Shown here one piece after another: positions 1-5,750 of a stretch of 6,941 bases of DNA. Each line of letters starts with the position of its first letter. Within the stretch, counting starts at the first letter, position 1. Origin of the DNA: Spirochaetota bacterium (lineage in GTDB: Bacteria; Spirochaetota; B62-G9; DRHN01). The notes under the pieces are model-generated. The model was not told the DNA's origin. It searched no databases and saw only the letters and a program-made list of their open reading frames with translations. Position numbers and translations under genes: made by a program. The stretch covers positions 1 through 6,941 of the forward strand of contig JAGLSF010000102.1 of NCBI GenBank assembly GCA_023136305.1, written 5' to 3'.

Positions 1-1059
1 TCCCTGTACCAACACCGGAAGAACACTGATATCGAGAATTATGTGGCGGTCCTCCGCCTTCTCCGCTAAATCATCGATAACCACGTCCATTATTTTTTTT
101 AAATTAACAGCTTCGGGCTGTTCCTCGCCCGTCTGCTTTAATTTGAGATCTCCCAGAATCAATATTTGACCGATCCGCTCGCGTAACGTGTGGGCACGCG
201 CGTCAATGCGGTCAATGAGTTCTTGTACCGGTTTTGTTATTTCATCCCAATACTGAACTTTCAAGAGTTGAATATTCGTCTCGATTCCTGTGAACGGGGC
301 TTTCAGCTCATGGGTCGTTACAAGCATCTGCTGTGTTTTTTCTTCATCCGCCTTCATGAGCCTTTCATTGGCAGTTCCCAGCTGTTCATCACGTTTCCTT
401 ACGGCTGCAGAAAGTGTGGAAACGAAGTACCAGACAACAAGCCACACGAATACTGCTGAACCTGCAAAGATGAGAGACATTGACGGGTCCTTCACGTTCA
501 CGATCTGATCACCGATCAATATCCCCGAAGCAGGCAGAACACCGGTCAGTTCCAGGGTAACGGCAGTCAGATAAAATCCTATTGCCAACAGTGTAACAAG
601 TAAACTGAATCGCCGCTGAAAAAAAATACATGCCAGCGCTATGTGGAATAGATAGGTAAAGGATATAAAGGTGCTCGTACTCCCCACCTTGTAAACCAGC
701 CCGCTCACCACCAATAGATCGACAGTTATCTGAATCCACAGATTCAACTCAACTGCACGATGAGGTGAATCTTCTCCACTATGACGCGTAGATATGCTCA
801 GCGGCACATTCGCCAGGATGAGTATACCTGCCAAAACCCAGGGCCATATTGAAGGAGGGACGATTCCATTCCTCTCGAACATGTCCGATAAAAACAGTCC
901 CATGAACCCTAGAAGGATAAAGACAATAACGACTATCCATCGCACCTGTGTAAACCACAGGGCATTGTGCAGCAGTACCGCACTTCCCAATCGCTCCTGC
1001 CCCGATGGTATCTGTATGGCATCTTCTTCCTTTGTAGGGACAAGCTCAAATGTACCCAT
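1..1059 (-). CDS. Membrane sensor histidine kinase, C-terminus beyond window
   Basis: This open frame of 353 codons runs uninterrupted to the window edge and has no stop in the window. The ATG at 1059 is the earliest possible start because an in-frame TGA lies directly before it; its Shine-Dalgarno is weak (a GGTTGGTT stretch). After a soluble N-terminus of about 38 residues there are about six hydrophobic segments (near residues 41-58, 71-87, 105-123, 130-148, 151-172 and 193-217). A charged linker then leads to a HisKA phospho-acceptor helix with H-box THELKAPF, His250 at 310-312. The ATP-binding HATPase domain and any receiver domain would lie outside the window. Six helices followed directly by HisKA resembles the RegB/PrrB type of redox or quinone-sensing kinase, but the RegB GGxxNPF-like quinone motif is not clearly present (the nearest stretch reads KVGSTSTF), so the signal is unknown. 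It starts 23 nt after the preceding gene, implying co-transcription with nqr. Kinase assignment is confident; ligand is not. Confidence 0.88.
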   Translation of the reverse strand, partial: MGTFELVPTKEEDAIQIPSGQERLGSAVLLHNALWFTQVRWIVVIVFILLGFMGLFLSDMFERNGIVPPSIWPWVLAGILILANVPLSISTRHSGEDSPHRAVELNLWIQITVDLLVVSGLVYKVGSTSTFISFTYLFHIALACIFFQRRFSLLVTLLAIGFYLTAVTLELTGVLPASGILIGDQIVNVKDPSMSLIFAGSAVFVWLVVWYFVSTLSAAVRKRDEQLGTANERLMKADEEKTQQMLVTTHELKAPFTGIETNIQLLKVQYWDEITKPVQELIDRIDARAHTLRERIGQILILGDLKLKQTGEEQPEAVNLKKIMDVVIDDLAEKAEDRHIILDISVLPVLVQG

Positions 1060-1082
1060 TCAACCAACCAGTGCAATCCTTC

Positions 1083-1538
1083 CTAAAAATAATCCATCGC
1101 TATCATCTTCTTTATCATAACAATGTCTTTTTCTTCAGTCCGAATGAGAGTTTCAATGAAGACCTTTGCTTCAGTACTGAGGGGGTGTTCGAGTACCTGC
1201 TTGTAAAGACCGATCAGCTCCTGATCATAACAGGCGGCGGCCTGAAGCAGTTCATTGCCCTTGACCTCTGTCGGTCGAATTTCCATGACATGGAGGGCCT
1301 TCTCCGGAGAAAAATCGATATCGTACTTCAGTCTTACCTTATTGATATGGTCCACCACCTTCGCATCCATTCCGTCGAGGGCCTGTTGCAGATGTCGTCT
1401 GTGTCGACTGAGATAGTATGTGAGCAGTCTTACGCCGTTGTCCTGGGTTTTGTCTCGAATGGCAGCATAGTACTTCTCCAGCCTTTCCTCAAATTCACGC
1501 GCCCGCTCAAGCACATCCCCAATATTTACAAATGCCAT
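1083..1538 (-). CDS. Small ferritin-like (rubrerythrin-type) helical protein
   Basis: The product is 151 residues, predicted soluble and almost entirely helical, with no signal peptide. The pattern fits a four-helix ferritin-like fold: helix A with Glu17, Glu18, Glu21 and Tyr23; helix B with YYLSRHRRHL (residues 41-50); helix C around AACYDQELIGLYKQV (101-115); helix D with TEEKDIVMIKKM (134-145). Ferritin-like di-iron proteins usually carry ExxH in helices B and D. Here helix B has HxxH (His46, His49) and helix D has ExxD (Glu135, Asp138), so the metal site is altered or lost. ATG 1538 is preceded by AAAGGGG with about 9 nt spacing. The gene lies 30 nt after nqrF and 23 nt before the kinase, so it is very probably in the same transcript. 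Possible jobs (inference only) are Fe-S cluster repair, peroxide protection or a structural role near the complex. It might instead be an unrelated helical bundle. Confidence 0.6.
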   Translation of the reverse strand: MAFVNIGDVLERAREFEERLEKYYAAIRDKTQDNGVRLLTYYLSRHRRHLQQALDGMDAKVVDHINKVRLKYDIDFSPEKALHVMEIRPTEVKGNELLQAAACYDQELIGLYKQVLEHPLSTEAKVFIETLIRTEEKDIVMIKKMIAMDYF

Positions 1539-1568
1539 GACTCAACACCCCTTTCAGTAAAACGTGGA

Positions 1569-2663
1569 CTAGAATTTGTCATAGAAAATGTTATCATCAT
1601 GAAGTTTCTTCTCTTTGAGAACCTCAGTGACCGCTTCGATCATCGGTGGTGGGCCGCAGAGAAATGCCTGCTGCCTGTGTTTTGGCGCTAAACGCCTGTC
1701 CAATGAGAGATGAATGAAACCTGTATCACCATCCCATTTCTCATCCTCTTTGAGAGGATCAGACAGTGCATAGGTAACTTTGAAGCTTTTATGTTTCTCG
1801 GCCAGTTTTTCGAACTCCTCGAGGTAGAAAATATCGTGTGTGCTTCGAACCCCGAAGAAAAAATTGACATGACGGTCCGGCCAGCGATCATAAATGCTGT
1901 ATATGATATTTGCAATAGGCGCCATTCCAGCACCTCCACCCACCAGTACAACATCGGTTTCCGGATCTTCAGATAAACGAAACTCTCCAAAGGGACCGGT
2001 AAACATTATTTCCTCCCCTTCCTTCAGGTTGTGGAGGTACGTGGACGCGATGCCTCCAGGTACCAGTCGTACTATCAACTGCACCTTATTCTTCTCATAA
2101 GTCGGTGAACTGATCGAATAGGCCCTGTAAACCGGACCTTCCGGGCTCGAGGCCAGGACCTGCACGTATTGCCCGGGACGGTGTTTTATCTCTGTGGGCT
2201 CAATGAGATCCAGATTGATCTCTTTAATATCATGGGTAAGGCTTTGAACCGATGCCACCTTTGCGTGATACTCCTTTACCTCCAGCAGCTCTTCCGGAAT
2301 CCAGAGCTCGATGTTTTCCTTGACCTTTACCTGACAGGCCAGGCGAACCCCGGCCCGCTGCTCCACCCGCGACAAATAGGGTGTCTCTGTGGGAAGCAGA
2401 GGTCCTCCTCCACTTAAAACCCTGACCTTGCAATAACCGCAAGATCCCTTCCCCCCGCAGGCTGAAGGAATGAATATCTTATGCTCATAGAGCGTCGAGA
2501 GCAGCGTAATCCCGCCGAGCTGCTCGAATACGACAGAACCCTCATTCAGCAATACGGTGCATGTGCCGTAATTCGCCAGACGTTTTTCCGCAATGATCAG
2601 ACCTGCAGCAAGTCCAATGAAAATACCCACTGTTACGAGAATGGCTGTAACTCCCACTATCAT
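1569..2663 (-). CDS. nqrF: Na+-NQR subunit F, NADH dehydrogenase flavoprotein
   Basis: NqrF is the electron entry subunit: it oxidises NADH at the cytoplasmic face and passes electrons through FAD and a 2Fe-2S cluster into the complex (established for Na+-NQR). The 364-residue product has an N-terminal membrane helix (about 2-25). A plant-type ferredoxin domain follows with ligands Cys69, Cys75, Cys78 and Cys110 in the pattern CGGKGSCGYC...LAC. Next comes a ferredoxin-NADP reductase-like module: flavin motif RAYSISS near 180, glycine-rich nucleotide loop GGGAGMAP near 242-249, and CGPPPM at 336-341. The end, NIFYDKF, lacks the two glycines that close the Vibrio protein. The frame is open from an upstream TTG at 2681, but a strong GAGGGGG site (2673-2679) sits 9 nt before ATG 2663, so I chose that start. 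It is shorter than the roughly 407 residues of Vibrio NqrF, mostly in loops. Nqr rather than Rnf identity follows from this subunit, which Rnf lacks. Confidence 0.96.
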   Translation of the reverse strand: MIVGVTAILVTVGIFIGLAAGLIIAEKRLANYGTCTVLLNEGSVVFEQLGGITLLSTLYEHKIFIPSACGGKGSCGYCKVRVLSGGGPLLPTETPYLSRVEQRAGVRLACQVKVKENIELWIPEELLEVKEYHAKVASVQSLTHDIKEINLDLIEPTEIKHRPGQYVQVLASSPEGPVYRAYSISSPTYEKNKVQLIVRLVPGGIASTYLHNLKEGEEIMFTGPFGEFRLSEDPETDVVLVGGGAGMAPIANIIYSIYDRWPDRHVNFFFGVRSTHDIFYLEEFEKLAEKHKSFKVTYALSDPLKEDEKWDGDTGFIHLSLDRRLAPKHRQQAFLCGPPPMIEAVTEVLKEKKLHDDNIFYDKF

Positions 2664-2672
2664 AAAAACATA

Positions 2673-2679
2673 CCCCCTC
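2673..2679 (-). promoter_or_regulatory. Shine-Dalgarno site that fixes the nqrF start
   Basis: On the coding strand this reads GAGGGGG, 9 nt before ATG 2663. It overlaps the alternative TTG start at 2681-2679, so a ribosome bound here could not use that TTG. This favours the shorter NqrF. Confidence 0.7.
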
Positions 2680-2699
2680 AATCCCCACAGATAGGGTTT

Positions 2700-3290
2700 C
2701 TACTGCAATTTCAACATGCCGGCAAATCCCATGAAAGCCATGGCAATAATGCCGGTTACAAGCATGACGATACCCGGACCTCGCAAACGGGCGGGGACAT
2801 TCGAGTAACCCATCTTTTCACGCAGTCCGGCCATCAGTGCGATGGCAAGCGCCCACCCGATTCCCGACCCCAGACCGAAGAATGTCGACTGGGCAAAGTT
2901 GTACTTGCGAAGAACCATGAACAGTGACGCGCCGAGTATTGCACAGTTCACCGTAATGAGCGGGAGAAATATTCCGAGAGCGTAATAAAGTTTGGGACTG
3001 AACCGTTCGACAAACATCTCGACGAACTGCACAAAAGCAGCTATGACGGCGATAAAGATGATATAGGACAGGAATTCCAATTTCAGCGGAATGAGCACAT
3101 AGTGGTAGATCAGATAATCGATCATGGTCGTGAATAACATGACGAATGTTACCGCTGCACCCAAACCGAAAGCCGTATCAATACGGTTTGAGCAGACCAG
3201 AAAGGAACACATCCCCAGAAAGCTTGCCAGAAGTATGTTGTTGGTAAAGATAGAGGCAACGAATATGACAAATACAGGTGTACTGTTCAT
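2700..3290 (-). CDS. nqrE: Na+-NQR integral membrane subunit E
   Basis: NqrE is a six-helix membrane subunit homologous to RnfA. Together with NqrD it holds the intramembrane 2Fe-2S centre. The 196-residue length matches the usual 198. Family blocks are clear: FLGMCSF with Cys28, FGLGAAV, VQFVEMFVERF, ALGIFLPLITVNCAI with Cys116, FGLGSGIGW and LREKMGYSNVP. Cys28 and Cys116 correspond to the cluster ligands Cys26 and Cys120 of Vibrio cholerae NqrE. Glu91 aligns with Vibrio Glu95, an acidic residue implicated in Na+ uptake. Unusually, Cys33 lies five residues after the first ligand, where the Vibrio protein as I recall it has valine. The start ATG 3290 overlaps the nqrD stop as ATGA and has AGGA upstream within nqrD, suggesting translational coupling. 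Confidence 0.96.
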   Translation of the reverse strand: MNSTPVFVIFVASIFTNNILLASFLGMCSFLVCSNRIDTAFGLGAAVTFVMLFTTMIDYLIYHYVLIPLKLEFLSYIIFIAVIAAFVQFVEMFVERFSPKLYYALGIFLPLITVNCAILGASLFMVLRKYNFAQSTFFGLGSGIGWALAIALMAGLREKMGYSNVPARLRGPGIVMLVTGIIAMAFMGFAGMLKLQ

Positions 3291-3949
3291 GGTGAGTCCT
3301 CCGTTGATTCCGGCGGATTGAGTGTGTTCAGGAACCAGATGAGAAATCCTGCTGCAATAAAGGCTCCCGGTGCGAGAGCAAAGAGAAGGTTTTTCTCAAT
3401 TCCGGTGCCGGTGAGAATAGGATAGCCCAGAAGCGTTCCATTCCCAAAAATTTCCCGAAAAATGGCAATGATTGCCAGGATCATGGCATACCCGAGCCCG
3501 TTCGCCACACCATCGAGCATGGACAGAAGAGGTGGATTCTGCGTGGCGAAAGCTTCGGCTCTACCCATAACGATGCAGTTCGTTATAATGAGCGCCACAT
3601 AGGGGCCCAGCTGTTTGGACATGTCGTAGTAGAAGGCCCTGAGGAACTGGTCGAAGAGTATGACGAACGTTGCGATGATGGCCACCTCTGTGATCATCCG
3701 AATCCTACGAGGCATATAAGACCGCAGAATGGACACAATTAAACCTGTCATGGCGAGTACAAATACTAGCGCTCCCCCCATGACCAAAGCCTTTTCGAGA
3801 CGGCTTGTGACCGCAAGGGCTGAACAGATACCGAGTACCTGACAGGTTATGGGATTGACCTTGAAAACGCCGTCCCCCAGCGTCTCTCTTCCCTTGCCGC
3901 CTCCGAATCCGGTATCTATACCCTTTCGCTGGTTTACATCACTGGACAT
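3287..3949 (-). CDS. nqrD: Na+-NQR integral membrane subunit D
   Basis: NqrD is the pseudo-symmetric membrane partner of NqrE and the homologue of RnfE. The chosen 220-residue product begins with about 30 polar, glycine-rich residues. It then shows the family blocks VNPITCQVLGICSALAVT, FDQFLRAFYYD, LIITNCIVMGRAEAFA and LDGVANGLGYA. Cys42 (LGICSA) and Cys125 (TNCIVMG) match the 2Fe-2S ligands Cys29 and Cys112 of the Vibrio subunit. Asp146 in LDGVANGLGY matches the conserved membrane acid Asp133, implicated in Na+ uptake. Cys36, six residues before the first ligand, is extra relative to the Vibrio sequence I remember. The frame is open up to an ATG at 3988, but ATG 3949 has strong AGGAG-rich sequence 5-10 nt upstream and gives the more typical length. 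It overlaps the end of nqrC by 11 nt and the start of nqrE by 4 nt. Confidence 0.95.
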   Translation of the reverse strand: MSSDVNQRKGIDTGFGGGKGRETLGDGVFKVNPITCQVLGICSALAVTSRLEKALVMGGALVFVLAMTGLIVSILRSYMPRRIRMITEVAIIATFVILFDQFLRAFYYDMSKQLGPYVALIITNCIVMGRAEAFATQNPPLLSMLDGVANGLGYAMILAIIAIFREIFGNGTLLGYPILTGTGIEKNLLFALAPGAFIAAGFLIWFLNTLNPPESTEDSP

Positions 3950-4571
3950 AGCTGCTCCTCTCCTTCCACAGATCCTTTGCAAGCCCATCGATAATTGACT
4001 GAACCCGTTCCGACGTCATCGTAGCACCGGAAATACCATCCACGGAATTGCTGTCGGTATCACCGCCGGGTTTCAGGATACGGAAACCCGGTTCACCTCC
4101 AGCGGATACGATCTCCTTGCCCTCGAACTGCTTCTGAAACCACTCCTCGCCGATTTCACCTCCCAGTCCCGGGGTCTCCTCCTGTTGATAAAAACTGATA
4201 CCGCGAATGGTGAGGAAGTCGGGATCTAGTGAAATCACACCCTTTATGGGTCCCCATAATCCGGGGCCGGAAAAAGGCACGGCCACGATAAGCGGCTCAT
4301 CTGCTGCGGAGAATTCTAAAACATTCTCATACAGCGTCATATCTCCCATATCCTTTACCCGCACACTCTCTTCAAACACTTCCAGTAAGGCTAAGGAATC
4401 TAACTCAGAGTCAACTGGAATATCCAGGACTGAAAAAATGTTGAGCACCTCTTCAGCCTCTTCATTTGCCTTTCTGAATGGAGCGGTATACAGATTCACC
4501 GCTGCGAGCAATACCGAGCAGACGAGCCCCAGCACACTCGCAAATACCAGAGTTCGTACACTATCTTTCAC
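3939..4571 (-). CDS. nqrC: Na+-NQR subunit C, covalent FMN carrier
   Basis: NqrC (RnfG homologue) is anchored by one N-terminal helix, and its periplasmic domain carries FMN bound by phosphoester to threonine, a link made by the flavin transferase ApbE. With the GTG start at 4571 the protein is 210 residues. A membrane helix spans about 6-26 (LVFASVLGLVCSVLLAAV), followed by a conserved SFYQQEETPGLGGEI block (126-140). The flavinylation motif DGISGATMTS follows, with FMN-accepting Thr184 (SGAT). The start was chosen because AGGAG lies 8 nt before this GTG and the helix then begins at the usual distance; an in-frame ATG at 4610 would add 13 residues and overlap nqrB by 50 nt. It overlaps nqrB and nqrD by 11 nt each. 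At 210 residues it is shorter than the roughly 257 of Vibrio, with the loss in the variable stretch after the membrane helix. Confidence 0.94.
   Translation of the reverse strand: MKDSVRTLVFASVLGLVCSVLLAAVNLYTAPFRKANEEAEEVLNIFSVLDIPVDSELDSLALLEVFEESVRVKDMGDMTLYENVLEFSAADEPLIVAVPFSGPGLWGPIKGVISLDPDFLTIRGISFYQQEETPGLGGEIGEEWFQKQFEGKEIVSAGGEPGFRILKPGGDTDSNSVDGISGATMTSERVQSIIDGLAKDLWKERSSYVQ
3955..3965 (-). promoter_or_regulatory. Tandem Shine-Dalgarno that fixes the nqrD start
   Basis: The coding strand reads AAGGAGAGGAG, two overlapping AGGAG cores ending 5 and 10 nt before ATG 3949. It lies inside the end of nqrC and supports this start over the in-frame ATG at 3988. Confidence 0.7.
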
Positions 4572-5649
4572 GAGCGTATCTCCTGATTCGATTGCGTATA
4601 ACGACTTCATCAATCAGCGGGGCGAAGATGTTGCCAAGCAGAATGGCAAAGGTCACACCCTCCACAAACCCCGAATAGAAACGTATCAATATGGTCACAG
4701 AACCGATGAGCAGCCCGTACACTAATTTCCCCGATCTGGTAATCGACCCTGTGACGGGATCTGTTGCCATGAAAAACGTCCCAAACAGTATACCTCCTGA
4801 GAAGAGATTGAACCAGACAGGGTTGACCGAGGCGGGATATATGAGCCTGAGTATTGCACCGAGACCGATAAAGGAAACAAGCACGCCGAAAACAGTTCGC
4901 CAGTTGGCAACACCCATAAGTATGAGGAAAACACCACCCAGGATTATTGCCAGTGCGGATGTTTCCCCCGCACTTCCGGGAATTCTTCCTATCAGGAGGT
5001 CCTGAATCGAAGCAAGCTCTCCCCCCTTGCCCAAAACAAGCGGTGTTGCAGAGGTTATGGCATCCGGAGCCGATATGGACACGGGGGTCGCAAGATTCCC
5101 CAGAGGATAGTTGCCGGGCGCCATCCAGCTTCTGGTCATGATGGCCGGATAACCGAGAGCGAGAAAACCCCTGCCCACGAGTGCGGCGTTGAATACGTTT
5201 CGACCCGTTCCGCCGAACACCTCCTTACCAACCAGCACCCCGAATATAATCCCCACCGCAACCAGCCAGAGTGGCACACCGGGCGGCAGTATCAGGGGAA
5301 AGATGAAACCGGTCACGAGAAAGCCCTCATTGATCTCCTCTTTCCGAAGTATCGCAAAGAGCACTTCCACGGCACCGCCGGCAACGTATGAGACGATGAC
5401 GAGAAGGAGTACTCGCCATCCGAAGAAGTACAGAGCAGCAAAAAATGAGGGAACAAGAGCGATTATCACTGTTGACATAAACCGTTTTATCTCAATAGGA
5501 TCACGCCCATAAGGAGCGTTTTCGGTCTTGAGATCAGCCTGAAAGAAAAAATTCTCGAGGGCTTGATATACAGGACGGAAAGGTGACAGAATCTTCCCCT
5601 CGTCGAACTGGGGACCCAGCTTCTTAAAAATTTTTGCGATTATTTTCAT
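4561..5649 (-). CDS. nqrB: Na+-NQR subunit B, membrane quinone/FMN subunit
   Basis: NqrB (RnfD homologue) is the large membrane subunit that carries a covalent FMN, takes part in quinone reduction and forms the Na+ path. The 362-residue product has many hydrophobic helices. Family blocks in order are DPIEIKRFM near 50-58, EINEGFLVTGFIFPLILPP near 105-123, GKEVFGGTGRNVFNAALVGR at 141-160, IGRIPGSAGETSAL at 220-232, FFMATDPVTGSITRSGK at 292-308 and GNIFAPLIDEVV at 339-350. The FMN site is DAITSATPL, with Thr202 as acceptor: a TSAT version of the more usual SGAT, closer to RnfD-like sequences. It is about 50 residues shorter than Vibrio NqrB (about 412), lacking loop insertions early in the protein and before the flavin site. 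ATG 5649 has purine-rich GAGGAAGC very close upstream and AAGGTG 11 nt upstream. It overlaps nqrC by 11 nt. Confidence 0.96.
   Translation of the reverse strand: MKIIAKIFKKLGPQFDEGKILSPFRPVYQALENFFFQADLKTENAPYGRDPIEIKRFMSTVIIALVPSFFAALYFFGWRVLLLVIVSYVAGGAVEVLFAILRKEEINEGFLVTGFIFPLILPPGVPLWLVAVGIIFGVLVGKEVFGGTGRNVFNAALVGRGFLALGYPAIMTRSWMAPGNYPLGNLATPVSISAPDAITSATPLVLGKGGELASIQDLLIGRIPGSAGETSALAIILGGVFLILMGVANWRTVFGVLVSFIGLGAILRLIYPASVNPVWFNLFSGGILFGTFFMATDPVTGSITRSGKLVYGLLIGSVTILIRFYSGFVEGVTFAILLGNIFAPLIDEVVIRNRIRRYARER
4580..4584 (-). promoter_or_regulatory. Shine-Dalgarno site that fixes the nqrC GTG start
   Basis: The coding strand reads AGGAG, 8 nt before GTG 4571 and inside the 3' end of nqrB. 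The upstream ATG at 4610 has no comparable site in front of it. Confidence 0.7.
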
Positions 5650-5750
5650 GCTTCCTCACTCACCTTGGTAGATGCTTTTAACCACTCAACCATTTCAGTA
5701 AATTCCACATTCGGTACCCATACGAATACAGAATACAAAACCAAACCAGC
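5646..5750 (-). other. nqrA-nqrB spacer with in-frame open extension
   Basis: This is the only sizeable gap in the operon. Read in the nqrA frame directly after its TAA, it stays open for 34 codons. It encodes a short hydrophobic stretch (LVLYSVFVWV) followed by an amphipathic charged stretch (VEFTEMVEWLKASTKVSEEA), and stops at TGA 5648-5646, which overlaps the nqrB start as ATGA. Internal GTG and ATG codons could start 20- or 15-residue peptides, but neither has a convincing Shine-Dalgarno. A 7-bp tandem repeat (GAATACA twice on the plus strand) lies at 5724-5737. I see no stable hairpin. It may be a leader peptide, a decayed end of an older longer nqrA, a readthrough product, or merely a spacer. 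Confidence 0.3.

Noticed and set aside
93..100. Run of eight T (plus strand) as terminator or slippage site in the kinase
   Set aside because: It is simply Leu-Lys-Lys-Ile coding in an intact frame with no hairpin next to it. A similar run of eight at 619-626 encodes Ile-Phe-Phe. Phase variation is possible but unsupported.
509..739. Minus-strand open frame of 76 codons within the kinase region
   Set aside because: It overlaps the longer uninterrupted kinase frame, which shows membrane helices and an H-box; this frame is a shadow.
1050..1691. Plus-strand open frame of 213 codons over the ferritin-like gene and the end of nqrF
   Set aside because: It lies antisense to two well-supported genes, has no recognisable domain and crosses their junction; the minus-strand frame has a Shine-Dalgarno and operon context.
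2481..2927. Plus-strand open frame of 148 codons across the nqrE-nqrF junction
   Set aside because: It is antisense to conserved nqrE and nqrF sequence and its translation is low-complexity, polar and without family features.
5682..5714. Ten-residue peptide frame (MWNLLKWLSG) in the nqrA-nqrB spacer
   Set aside because: It has no Shine-Dalgarno, is very short and is in a different frame from the more extended open stretch; hydrophobic content alone is not evidence.
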